64,000 nucleotides of DNA from Pseudomonas shahriarae (GTDB lineage: Bacteria; Pseudomonadota; Gammaproteobacteria; Pseudomonadales; Pseudomonadaceae), in NCBI RefSeq assembly GCF_014268455.2, contig NZ_CP077085.1, positions 2,335,001 through 2,399,000 on the forward strand, given 5' to 3'. The position numbers were made by a program, and so were the translations under genes. Shown one piece after another: positions 18,715 through 26,956 of the stretch (its first letter is position 1; the number at the start of each line of letters is the position of its first letter). The notes beneath the pieces were generated by a model that saw only the letters and a program-made list of their open reading frames with translations, made no database searches and was not told the origin of the DNA.

Positions 18715-20592
18715 ACCAACCTGTCGGATACCCTGGATGCCACCCCCGGCATCATCGTGTTGCGTGATGGCCTGGGGTCGGAAAGCGATAGCTATTTCTC
18801 CCGTGGTTTCCAGATCCAGAACTTCGAAATCGACGGTGTGCCTACCGTTGCGCGCATGGACAACTACACCCAGAGCATGGCGATGTACGATCGGGTGGAA
18901 GTGGTGCGCGGCGCCACCGGTTTGATCAGCGGCATGGGCAACCCCTCGGCCACCATCAACCTGATCCGCAAGCGCCCGACGGCCGAGGCGCGGGCCAGTG
19001 TCACCGCTGAAGCGGGCAACTGGGACCGCTACGGCAGTGGCCTCGACGTGTCCGGCCCGCTGACCGAAACCGGCAATGTGCGCGGGCGCCTGGTGGCCGA
19101 CTACAAGACCGAACATGCCTGGGTCGACCGCTACAAGCAGCAGACCCAATTGCTGTAGGGCATCACTGAATTCGACCTGACCGAAGACACCTTGCTGACC
19201 CTGGGCTTCAGCTACCTGCGTACCTACGTCGATGCCCCGGCGCGCTCCGGTTTGCCTACGCGCTTTACCGACGGTTCGCGCAGCAACCTCAGCCGCTCCC
19301 TGAATACCGCGCCGGCCTGGTCCTATAACGACCATGAGCAGACCAGCTTCTTTACCTCCATCGAGCAGAAGTTCGACAGCGGCTGGAGCGCCAAGGCCGA
19401 GTTCACCCATTCGCAAAACAAGTTCGATGAGGTGTTCAACTACGTCAACGGCAGCCTCAACAGCGATGGCAGCGGCACCACGCAGTTGCCGGTGCGCTTC
19501 TCCGGTACGCCGCGCCAGGACAACCTCGACCTGTACGCCACCGGGCCGTTCGACCTGCTGGGCCGCGAGCACGAGTTGATCGCCGGCGTGACTCTGTCCA
19601 AATACAAGGAAAACGTGCCCAGCCATGGCGGCTGGAACTACGCGTATTCCGGCTCCCCGGCGGGCGCCATCGACAACCTGTTCAACTGGGACGGGCACTC
19701 GGCCAAGCCGGACTTCCCGGTGACCGGCAAATCCTCGGTGGATGAAAGCCAATACGCCGCTTACCTGAGCACCCGCCTGCGCATGACCGACGACCTGAGC
19801 GTGATCCTCGGCAGCCGTGTCATCGACTGGAAGCGCGAAACCGCAGACAGCCCCTACGGCGGCGTCGTCACCCGCACCGATGAGTCGGAAACCGGCGTGT
19901 ACATTCCCTATGCCGGCGTGGTCTATGACCTGACCGACAACTGGTCGGCCTATGCCAGCTACACCAAGATCTTCAATCCCCAGGCCAGTTGGGTGCGCGA
20001 TATCAACAACAAGGCCCTGGAACCCATGGAAGGCAAGGGCTACGAGTTGGGATTGAAGGGCAGTTTCTTCGACGAAAAACTCAACACCAGCCTGGCGCTG
20101 TTCAAGCTGGAACAGGACAACCTCGCGATCTGGATCGACACCCCGGGCGGCAATACGTATCGCAACGAGAAGGGCACCACTACCGAGGGCGTCGAGCTGG
20201 AACTCAACGGTGAGTTGGCTGAAGGCTGGCAAGCCTCCGCGGGCTACGCCTATGCGGTCAGTACCGATGCCGACGACAAACGCATCGTCACCACCTTGCC
20301 GCGCCAGAGCCTGAAAACCTTCACCACTTACCGTCTGCCGGGGGCCTTGAACAAAGTGACGGTTGGCGGCGGGGTGAACTGGCAGAGCAAGGTTGGTGAG
20401 GACCTGCACACATTCAGCCAGGGCAGCTACGCCATCACCAACCTGCTGCTGCGCTACGACGTGACGCCGCAGTTGAGTACGTCGGTCAACCTCAACAACC
20501 TGTTTGACCGTGAGTATTTCAGCTATGCCGGTAACCATGGGATGTATGGTGCGCCGCGCAACCTGATGACCAGCGTCAAGTACGACTTCTAG
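18715..20592 (+). pseudogene. TonB-dependent receptor, 5'-truncated with internal amber stop
   Basis: The frame carries the plug from its middle (SYFSRGFQIQNFEIDGVP, YDRVEVVRGATGLISGMGNP) and the whole barrel, ending APRNLMTSVKYDF. It is most like ferripyoverdine/FhuE-type receptors. The signal peptide, STN domain and TonB box are gone, so it could not reach the outer membrane. A TAG at 19156-19158 interrupts the frame within QQTQLL/GITEFD. Homologues usually have Tyr at this kind of position, so one base change from TAC or TAT would explain it. Reading resumes in the same frame to 20592. Confidence 0.85.
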
Positions 20593-20610
20593 ACCTGCCC
20601 ACTATCCCCG

Positions 20611-20894
20611 GTGGGAGCAAGCCACACACATTTGCATTATGGTGTGGCCAAAACTCTATGCCCGGCAGAGCCCCTGTGGGAGCGGGCTTGCCCGCGATAG
20701 CGGTAGTTCAGGCACCATTTCTGCCAACTGATACACCGCCCTCGCAGGCAAGCCAGCTCCCACATTCGCATTGTGGTGTGGCCAAAGTTCTATGCCCGGC
20801 AGACCCCCCCTGTGGGAGCGGGCATGCCCGCGATAGCGGTAGTTCAGGCACCATTTCTGCTAGCTGACACACCGCCATCGCAGGCAAGCCAGCT
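20611..20894. repeat. 136-bp REPIN units, left part of array split by the IS
   Basis: A partial unit (20611-20674) is followed by units starting TGTGGGAGCGGGC... at 20675 and 20811, exactly 136 bp apart. Each unit holds an inverted REP pair: CTGTGGGAGCGGGCTTGCCC against GGCAAGCCAGCTCCCAC. They are joined by a shared linker reading GTGGTGTGGCCAAA...CTATGCCCGGC. The second unit is broken at 20894 by the insertion sequence and resumes at 22061. The period and arrangement match the larger array at 42661. The array lies between convergent genes. Confidence 0.92.
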
Positions 20895-20899
20895 TGTAT

Positions 20900-21060
20900 G
20901 GTTAGACTTGTAGGGGTGGTGGGACTAAAAGCCAGCATCTGACTCTAGCCAGTACAGACCGTGGGAGACTTCGTCCCACCCCTTCACCAAAGCGCCGATA
21001 AGGAATGCATCGGCCATGACCGACGATAGAAGCAAGCCAGCGCAACGGTGAAGCCCCGAC
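20900..21060 (+). ncRNA. Probable bridge RNA of the IS110-family element
   Basis: The left non-coding end folds into two large stem-loops. Stem 1 is GGTGGGAC (20918-20925) with GTCCCACC (20973-20980); stem 2 is CTTCACC (20982-20988) with GGTGAAG (21047-21053). In loop 1, AAGCCAGC (20929-20936) equals the left half of the invaded target. GTGGGAG (20961-20967) is the exact reverse complement of its right half, CTCCCAC. This fits left and right target guides. In loop 2, GGAAT (21002-21006) and ATAGAAG (21026-21032) partly match the element's own ends, as donor guides would. RNA ends are approximate; expression is inferred from IS621. Confidence 0.7.
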
Positions 21061-21092
21061 AAGCCCGTAAACCCTAACCCGGAGCTTTTCTC

Positions 21093-22055
21093 ATGGCAAT
21101 GACTGTCTCGCAATCAATCATTGGAGTGGATGTCGCTAAAGCCGAAGTAGTTGTTTATCAAAGTGAAACTGCTGAAACAAAGATCGTATCGAACAAGAAA
21201 AGCGAGCTGAAGGCATGGCTGAAGTCTTTGCCTGCGGGCAGCGCCATCGCAATTGAAGCCACCAATATCTATCACGTGGATACCGTCAACTTGGCTCATT
21301 CGATGGGCCATATCGTTTACGTGATTGATGGATATCGCCTTAGCCATTACCGCAAAGGCACAGGTGGTCGCGCTAAAACAGACTTCAGTGATGCGCAGTT
21401 GCTGGCTCGCTACTTGAAGAATGAACAGGCTGATTTACGCGCCTGGAATCCGCCGCCGAAGATTTATACCAAGCTTCAAAGCTTGCTGCGTCGACGCGCA
21501 GCGCTGGTGAAAATGCGTGTTGCACTGAATCAGAGCTGGGCGGGCGAGCCATCACTCAAGGCCTCGTCCAAGAGCATTTCAGCGTGTCTTGATAGGCATG
21601 AGGGGCTCATTGAGAAAAGGATATTAGATGCTGTTACTGAGGCGGGGCTTTTGCATCAGGTCAAGCGCTGCCAAGCCGTCGAGGGCATTGGGTTTCTGAC
21701 AGCAGTTGCCCTGGTAATGGCGTTTCAGCGAGGAGAATTTGAAAGTGCTGACGCTTACATCGCGTTCTTGGGAATGGACTTGAGAGTATCCGATTCTGGG
21801 CAAATGAGCGGACGCCGCTCATTGAGCAAGAAGGGAGATTCAGAGATACGCAGATTGCTGCATAACGCGGCGTCAGCAGGTATCAGGTCAGAAGCCTGGA
21901 AACCTTTATACGAGGGTTATCTGGCCAGGGGCCTGAAAACGACTCAAGCCCTGGTCATCATTGGCCGCAAGCTGGCGCGCATCGCCTTTTCGCTCATGAA
22001 AAACCTGAGCGAATACCAGTCAAAAGCGGTTTTGGGGGCTTCCCCAAAACCATAG
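21093..22055 (+). CDS. IS110-family DEDD/serine recombinase (transposase)
   Basis: RNA-guided recombinase of 320 residues, close to IS621 in length. The ATG at 21093 has GGAG 8 nt upstream. The N-terminal RuvC-like DEDD domain shows Asp13 (GVDVAK), Glu55 (AIEATN) and Asp97/Asp100 (KTDFSDAQLLA). A coiled-coil middle region runs about 115-180. The C-terminal Transposase_20 domain (CQAVEGIGFLTAVAL) carries the serine nucleophile, probably Ser239 in QMSGRRSLSKKG. All key residues are present, so it should be active. The frame ends inside the right-end hairpin, 5 bp before the IS end. Confidence 0.95.
   Translation: MAMTVSQSIIGVDVAKAEVVVYQSETAETKIVSNKKSELKAWLKSLPAGSAIAIEATNIYHVDTVNLAHSMGHIVYVIDGYRLSHYRKGTGGRAKTDFSDAQLLARYLKNEQADLRAWNPPPKIYTKLQSLLRRRAALVKMRVALNQSWAGEPSLKASSKSISACLDRHEGLIEKRILDAVTEAGLLHQVKRCQAVEGIGFLTAVALVMAFQRGEFESADAYIAFLGMDLRVSDSGQMSGRRSLSKKGDSEIRRLLHNAASAGIRSEAWKPLYEGYLARGLKTTQALVIIGRKLARIAFSLMKNLSEYQSKAVLGASPKP
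22028..22051 (+). terminator. Right-end hairpin of the IS
   Basis: GGTTTTGGGG-GCTT-CCCCAAAACC is a perfect 10-bp stem overlapping the last codons of the recombinase. No U-tract follows, so it may be an element-end structure rather than a transcription terminator. Confidence 0.5.
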
Positions 22056-22060
22056 AATCT

Positions 22061-22190
22061 CCCACATTCGCATTGTGGTGTGGCCAAAACTCTATGCCCG
22101 GCGGAACCCCCTGTGGGAGCGGGCTTGCCCGCGATAGCGGTGGTCCAGGCACTGTTTCTGCTAGCTGACACACCGCCATCGCAGTCGGCA
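22061..22190. repeat. 136-bp REPIN units, right part of the split array
   Basis: The repeat resumes with CCCACATTCGCATTGTGGTG, completing the unit broken at 20894, then a further unit starts at 22112. That unit decays after ACACCGCCATCGCAG. With the 1166-bp insertion removed, the spacing to the previous unit is 135 bp, one base short of the array period. Confidence 0.88.
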
Positions 22191-22231
22191 ACCCCGCGCG
22201 CGGGCTTTCGCTATGCCTTTGCTTTCGCAGC

Positions 22232-23638
22232 TCAAGCCTTCCACGGCTTGAACCACAGCCCCAATCCCACCAGTACCCCGGCGCCCGCCAAGGTACTTAA
22301 GCCCAGCTGCCAGCCATCGTTATGCAGCGGGTGCAGCACCAGCGCCGCCACACCCAGCAACACCACACTCAAGCCCCACTGCAACGGCCAGCCCAGTTGC
22401 CCGAGCAGGTGTTGGCGTTGCATCAGCAGCAGGTTGGTGACGATCACCCCACCCAGGGCCGCCAAGGCAATGCCTGGCAGGCCGAAGAAGTACGGCAGCA
22501 ATACCAACAGGCCGGCGTTGACCAGGCTGCCCAGCAGTTCACATTTGAGTGGCAGGCGTGTGTCGCCGCTGGCGTAGGCATAGCGTGCGAGCATGGCGTT
22601 CCAGGCGCCGAACACCAGGGGTGTGGCGAACCAGGCGAGCAGGGCGGGCAGCGGGCCGTCGGCGCTTTGCGCGGGCATCAGCAGGTGAATCAGCACCGGG
22701 CTCGCGCCAATCAGGCCGAGGGCGGCGGGCAGGCTCAGCAGGGTGGCGGCGTCCAGGCCACGGCGTAGCAAGGCCAGGCGTTGTTGGCCTTGTTCACCGC
22801 TCATCATCCCCAGCAATACCTGGTTGAGGCTCATCAGCGCAATCAGCGGCAGGTTGATCAGCTTGCGCGCCAGGTTGACCCAGGTCACCGCACCTTCGCC
22901 CAGGTAGCTGGCGATCAGCCGTTCGAGCAAGGCCAGGCCCTGGCTGGCGAGATTGCTCGCCAACAGCGGGCCGATACGCCCCAGCAGTTCGCGGCCGGCC
23001 AGGGCATCACCCTTGACTTGCCAGGGGCGCCAGCCGAACGACCAGACCGGTGCCAGCAAGGGCAGGCACATCAACACACTGCCGGCAAAAAAACACATTG
23101 CCAGTTCCGCGCTGTCGCTGGCCGTGCCGCGGATAAACAGGTACAGCACCGGCGGCAGGTTGAACAGCAGCGAGCCCAGCCCCGGCAGCACAAAGCGCTG
23201 GCGCGCCTGCAACGGAATACTGAACAGGCCATGCATCACCAGCCCCGGCGCACAGGCGGCCAGCCAGCGCAGATTGGCGGCGGCCTGGTCGTGGGCGGCG
23301 GCGTCCAGCCCCGGGCCGATCAGGCGTACCCACAGCGGCGCGCCCAGGGCCAGCAGGGCGAACAGGCCCAGGCCGACGCCGAGCAGGCGCGGCGACAGGC
23401 TGGCCAACCAGGCTTGCTGGCGTTGCGCATCCCGTTGTTGATAGAGGGGCAGGGCCGCAGCGGCGAGCAAACCGGCGGCCAGGGTCATGCGCAGCGCCTC
23501 GGGTAAAAACACCGCCACCAGAAACCCGTCGCTACGGCTGCCCGCGCCCCAGGCTGCGACCAGCAGCCATTCCCGGGCAAAGCCGGCCACCAGCCCGGCG
23601 AGGGTCGCCAGGGTCAGCCACAGGGTGCTGCCAAACAT
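22232..23638 (-). CDS. pslK: PslK, MurJ/MviN-type lipid-linked oligosaccharide flippase
   Basis: Polytopic inner-membrane protein of 468 residues (P. aeruginosa PslK is about the same), expected to flip the lipid-linked Psl repeat unit to the periplasm. About 13-14 hydrophobic segments can be read from MFGSTLWLTLATLAGLVAGF to the end. The MviN-type early signature (FLVAVFLPEALRMTLAAGLL) is present. The ATG overlaps the acetyltransferase stop by one base (TGATG). It is the last gene of the psl operon here: no pslL-O homologue follows before the REP array and IS. Confidence 0.87.
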   Translation of the reverse strand: MFGSTLWLTLATLAGLVAGFAREWLLVAAWGAGSRSDGFLVAVFLPEALRMTLAAGLLAAAALPLYQQRDAQRQQAWLASLSPRLLGVGLGLFALLALGAPLWVRLIGPGLDAAAHDQAAANLRWLAACAPGLVMHGLFSIPLQARQRFVLPGLGSLLFNLPPVLYLFIRGTASDSAELAMCFFAGSVLMCLPLLAPVWSFGWRPWQVKGDALAGRELLGRIGPLLASNLASQGLALLERLIASYLGEGAVTWVNLARKLINLPLIALMSLNQVLLGMMSGEQGQQRLALLRRGLDAATLLSLPAALGLIGASPVLIHLLMPAQSADGPLPALLAWFATPLVFGAWNAMLARYAYASGDTRLPLKCELLGSLVNAGLLVLLPYFFGLPGIALAALGGVIVTNLLLMQRQHLLGQLGWPLQWGLSVVLLGVAALVLHPLHNDGWQLGLSTLAGAGVLVGLGLWFKPWKA

Positions 23639-24459
23639 CAGTGGAACAGGGTGAACAGGCCCTTGCCACCCACCTTGTAGTTGAGCCCCCGAACGCGTTC
23701 GCCCATGACTTTGGCACCGGTGCCGCCGACAATTTTGTACGGCGCGACGGTTTTCGCCACCACGGTATTGGCAGTCACCACCGAGCCTTCGCACAGGTGG
23801 GTGCCGAAACCGATCAGCGCACGGCTGCCGATCCACACATAGTCGTCGATATAAATCGCCCCGGAAATCGACCAGAACTCCGGCGCCTGCAAGTCATGGC
23901 TGCCGGCGATGATCAGCACATGGGAGGCAATCGCCACATGGTTGCCGATTACCAGCCCAGAGCGTGCATCCACCTGGCAATGCCAGCCGATCACCGTGTC
24001 GTCGCCGACCCTCAGGTTGTGGATGCCCAGCACCTCAGTGTTGCGCCACAGGCTCGACCCCTTGCCGATCTTCGCGCCGCCCAGGCGCAGCCAGCCGATG
24101 CGTATGTGGTGGCTGGGGATCTTGTTGATCAGGATGTTGTAGGCCATGTCCCAGGCACTGCGCCAGCGGTCCTTGAGGGTTGCCCAGTTCTTGCCATAAA
24201 TCGGCAGGAACTGCGCCGGGACATCCTGTTTCATGCGATGGAACAGCCGACGTGCCACCGGATGCTCGATGGTCGGTTCCACATCGAAAGAGGTCATCCA
24301 GAAGCGCTTGTTCTCGCCTTCGCCCTCTTCAAAAACCACCTCGTTGGCCAGGCACCAGGCCAGGCCGTCCTGCAAGTCTTCCAGGCTTGCACCAAGTTCG
24401 CTGGCCAGGGCGGGCAGGCGGTCACGCAGGTCGGGGGAGTGAATAGTGCGATGTTTCAT
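23638..24459 (-). CDS. Left-handed beta-helix (hexapeptide-repeat) acyltransferase
   Basis: Cytoplasmic acetyl-CoA-dependent O-acetyltransferase of the WcaF/LacA type, 273 residues. The helical N-terminus is at about 1-110. Hexapeptide turns occupy about 125-250 (LGGAKIGKGSSLW, VGDDTVIGWHCQVDA, YVWIGSRALIGFGTHLCEGS, VTANTVVAKTV), with the catalytic-type His in GSHDL. The start overlaps the pslJ stop by 4 nt and its stop overlaps the pslK start, so it is an integral part of the operon. P. aeruginosa PAO1 has no gene at this place as I recall it; probably it acetylates the Psl repeat (inference). Confidence 0.83.
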   Translation of the reverse strand: MKHRTIHSPDLRDRLPALASELGASLEDLQDGLAWCLANEVVFEEGEGENKRFWMTSFDVEPTIEHPVARRLFHRMKQDVPAQFLPIYGKNWATLKDRWRSAWDMAYNILINKIPSHHIRIGWLRLGGAKIGKGSSLWRNTEVLGIHNLRVGDDTVIGWHCQVDARSGLVIGNHVAIASHVLIIAGSHDLQAPEFWSISGAIYIDDYVWIGSRALIGFGTHLCEGSVVTANTVVAKTVAPYKIVGGTGAKVMGERVRGLNYKVGGKGLFTLFH

Positions 24460-25853
24460 GGTCGGTCATCCTTTGGCACGGAAACAGGAGCAGTAATGGT
24501 CGGGCTCAGGCGCACCTGTTGCAGGCTGATGCCCATCAACAGCCAGAACAGCGCGATCAATACAAAGGTGAAGCTGAAGTAGTGGTCGAAAATCCCGGTC
24601 AGCAGCGCCGCCAGCACGCCGCACACGCAACCCAGCCACAGGGCGTTGTCGGCGGTGACCTTGCGTACCATCCCTAATGGCCGCACTTCTCGCCACCACA
24701 GCACGGTGACGGCGATGAACAGCAGCATCCCCGGAATACCAATCTTGTAGATGAAGTTCAGCCACAGGTTGGAAATCCCCAACAAGTTGCTGCCCGGCAC
24801 CGGTGGGTCGATTTTGAAACCGATCCCCAACGGGTACTTGGCCATTACATCGGGGAACCCGGCGTACTCGTCGAAACGGATCTCGGTACTGGCGTTGGTG
24901 GTCGAGAACATCGTCATCAAACGGTCCTGCAGCGGCGGATAGAACAGCACCAGGGCGATCACAAAAGCCGCGCCGATACCGATGATCCGCCCGCTGTGAG
25001 GCACGCGCTTGTAGGTCAGCCAGATCAGGATCAGCGCCAGGGCCACAATCGCGCCCCGGGAGATACTCAGCAGCAGGCCGGCGCAACCCAGTACCGCCAC
25101 CGCCAGGCCCAGGGCGCGGCGCCAGCCGCTGCGGGTCCAGCCGTAGAACAGCGCCAGCGGGATAAACAGCACCAGCACGCCACCGGTCAGGTTCGGGTGA
25201 ACCCAGGGCGAGGCCATGCGTTTGTAGTTGGCTGAGAAGATGTCCTTCACCGCCTCCGGGTGGGCGTACTTGAGGTCGGTGAGAATGTCGATCATCGACA
25301 TCGCGTTGCGCGTCTTGAGGAACATGAAAATCGACAGCAACAGCATCACCAGGTTGCCCAGCAGCAGGGCGACCACCACCTTGTCGCGGTCGGCATCGGT
25401 GCGCAGCAGCAACGGTACGATAAACAGCAGCGACAGGTTCATCAGCCAGCGCACCCAGTTCACCGGGCCGTTGCCCTCGGCGTGGATGATGATCATGCCC
25501 CAGATAAACGGGATGGTGCTGAACAGCATCAGCCACATCAACGCCCGTTCCGTGGGGCGCCAGACCATGAAACCACGGGTCTTGCCGATAAACGATTGCC
25601 AGAACACCCCGGCCCAGGTCAGGCCCAGCACCGCCTCGCTGATGGTGGTGCGGATCCCCAGTTGCAAGGTGGTGTAGGGAATGCTGGTGGCCAAGACGAC
25701 AAAGATCAGCAAGCCCCACAGCGGTTTGCGGATCAGGGTCAGCGCCACGCCCAGGCCGACCACGATCATAAAGACCTTCATCGGCGGCAGTGCCAACAGC
25801 AGGCCGCCGAAGACCAGGCCCAGGAGCAGACTAACGAGTTTTCCTGGCAGCAT
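24456..25853 (-). CDS. pslJ: PslJ, O-antigen ligase/polymerase-like membrane protein
   Basis: Wzy/WaaL-superfamily protein, 465 residues, with about 11-12 membrane segments. A large periplasmic loop in the C-terminal half (about 315-375) is characteristic of Wzy_C proteins and includes ASTEIRFDEYAG and GIGFKIDPPVPG. Predicted to polymerise Psl repeat units on the periplasmic face. It overlaps pslI by one base upstream (TAATG) and the acetyltransferase by 4 nt downstream. Position and topology support pslJ. Confidence 0.85.
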   Translation of the reverse strand: MLPGKLVSLLLGLVFGGLLLALPPMKVFMIVVGLGVALTLIRKPLWGLLIFVVLATSIPYTTLQLGIRTTISEAVLGLTWAGVFWQSFIGKTRGFMVWRPTERALMWLMLFSTIPFIWGMIIIHAEGNGPVNWVRWLMNLSLLFIVPLLLRTDADRDKVVVALLLGNLVMLLLSIFMFLKTRNAMSMIDILTDLKYAHPEAVKDIFSANYKRMASPWVHPNLTGGVLVLFIPLALFYGWTRSGWRRALGLAVAVLGCAGLLLSISRGAIVALALILIWLTYKRVPHSGRIIGIGAAFVIALVLFYPPLQDRLMTMFSTTNASTEIRFDEYAGFPDVMAKYPLGIGFKIDPPVPGSNLLGISNLWLNFIYKIGIPGMLLFIAVTVLWWREVRPLGMVRKVTADNALWLGCVCGVLAALLTGIFDHYFSFTFVLIALFWLLMGISLQQVRLSPTITAPVSVPKDDRP

Positions 25854-26956
25854 TAGCGGTTCAATTCCTTGAGCAGTTTATCCAGGCGCAGGCGATAGGC
25901 CGGTTCGGCAAATTGCCGGGCCCATGTGCGTTGCAGTTCGGGGTCGACCGTGCCCCCCGGTGCAGCCAGTGACACCATCAACGTTTGCAGTTGACCGGCG
26001 TCGTCGGGGGCAAAACGCTGTGCGGTGGGCGGCGCCACTTCATCCAGGGCCGAGCCACGGGCAACCGCGACCGGCGTGCCGACACTCAGCGCTTCCACCA
26101 CCGGCAAACCAAACCCCTCGGCATAGGACGGCTGCCACAGGTACGCGGCATGCCGGTACAGCGCCTGCAACTGGCCGTCGGACAAGCCACTGCGCCAATG
26201 CAGGCCGGGCAACTCGCCCAGGGACGCCGGCACATCGCTGGCGTGGCCGACCAGTACCAGGTCGGGCACGTTCGGGTCCTGGGCGCGGCTGGCCTGCCAT
26301 TGCGCCAGGAAAAACGCCATGTTTTTGCGCGGCTCACGGGTACCCACCACCAGCCAGTAGCGCGGCGGAATGCCTTCGGGCAACGGCTCGGGGGCCTCGG
26401 TGAACTCCGGCACCAGGTTATTCAACACGCGGAACTTGGCCCGCGCCCAGGGAAACAGGCGCGCAGCCTCATCGCACGAGAACTGCGACGGGCACCACAC
26501 CCGGTCGGCTTGCCACACCGACCAGGCAATCGACGCGCCGTCGATCAGGCGGTAGGCCAGGGCCTTGAGGCGGGAGCGATGGAAGTTGCGGTGGGTTAGT
26601 TGAAACAGATCATGCAGCACCAGCACATAGCGGGTGCCGGCGGGTTTGCGGCACAAGGGCAGGCCCATGTTGGCCGTGGCGATGTACAGGTCGATCTGCT
26701 GTTGGTGGATTTCCCGGGGCAGGAAGCCGCGCTCGAAGCGCCAGCGCACCTGAGGCCGTTGCAGGCCCTCCAGGGGGCTGGCCCAGGCCGGGCAAACCGC
26801 CGTGTCGCGCTGGGGATGATCAAGCGGCGCTTCGGTAAACAGCACCACTTCAGTGTTGTCCCGGGCGCGCAAGGCGTGTTCCAGGGCCAGCACCTGGCGG
26901 GCGATGCCCGACGAAGGCGCGACCGTGGCCGGGCGGTAATCCAGGGCTACGCGCAT
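25853..26956 (-). CDS. pslI: PslI, GT4-family glycosyltransferase
   Basis: Retaining glycosyltransferase with GT-B fold, 367 residues, acting on the cytoplasmic face in Psl repeat assembly. The C-terminal nucleotide-sugar domain shows YWLVVGTREPRKN, LVLVGHAS and the family signature PSYAEGFGLPVVEALSVGTP, with EGFGLPVVEA providing the donor-binding glutamates. The start overlaps the pslH C-terminus by 10 nt. Donor specificity (mannose, glucose or rhamnose in Psl) cannot be read from sequence. Confidence 0.87.
   Translation of the reverse strand: MRVALDYRPATVAPSSGIARQVLALEHALRARDNTEVVLFTEAPLDHPQRDTAVCPAWASPLEGLQRPQVRWRFERGFLPREIHQQQIDLYIATANMGLPLCRKPAGTRYVLVLHDLFQLTHRNFHRSRLKALAYRLIDGASIAWSVWQADRVWCPSQFSCDEAARLFPWARAKFRVLNNLVPEFTEAPEPLPEGIPPRYWLVVGTREPRKNMAFFLAQWQASRAQDPNVPDLVLVGHASDVPASLGELPGLHWRSGLSDGQLQALYRHAAYLWQPSYAEGFGLPVVEALSVGTPVAVARGSALDEVAPPTAQRFAPDDAGQLQTLMVSLAAPGGTVDPELQRTWARQFAEPAYRLRLDKLLKELNR

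Larger units (their letters stand above)
20895..22060 (+). mobile_element. IS110-family (IS621-like) insertion sequence, 1166 bp
   Basis: The boundaries come from comparison with the intact repeat 136 bp upstream. That copy reads GCAAGCCAGCTCCCACATTC (within 20745-20767). The interrupted copy reads GCAAGCCAG-CT at 20884-20894 and resumes CT-CCCACATTC at 22059, so the element is flanked by CT on both sides with no target duplication, as for IS110. Joining the ends gives CCATAGAAT-CT-TGTATGG, with short CCATA/TATGG inverted repeats. Contents: a non-coding left end with a probable bridge RNA, one DEDD recombinase gene and a right-end hairpin. It is more AT-rich than its neighbours. It appears complete and recently inserted. 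Confidence 0.93.

Noticed and set aside
18526..20538. A 670-codon open frame on the minus strand opposite the receptor remnant
   Set aside because: Its translation is low-complexity Val/Gly/Ala/Gln-rich and matches no family; it mirrors the codon structure of the TonB-receptor frame, as GC-rich antisense frames do.
19192..20592. A separate receptor gene starting after the amber codon
   Set aside because: It would begin inside the barrel with no signal peptide or plug and is in the same frame as the upstream remnant.
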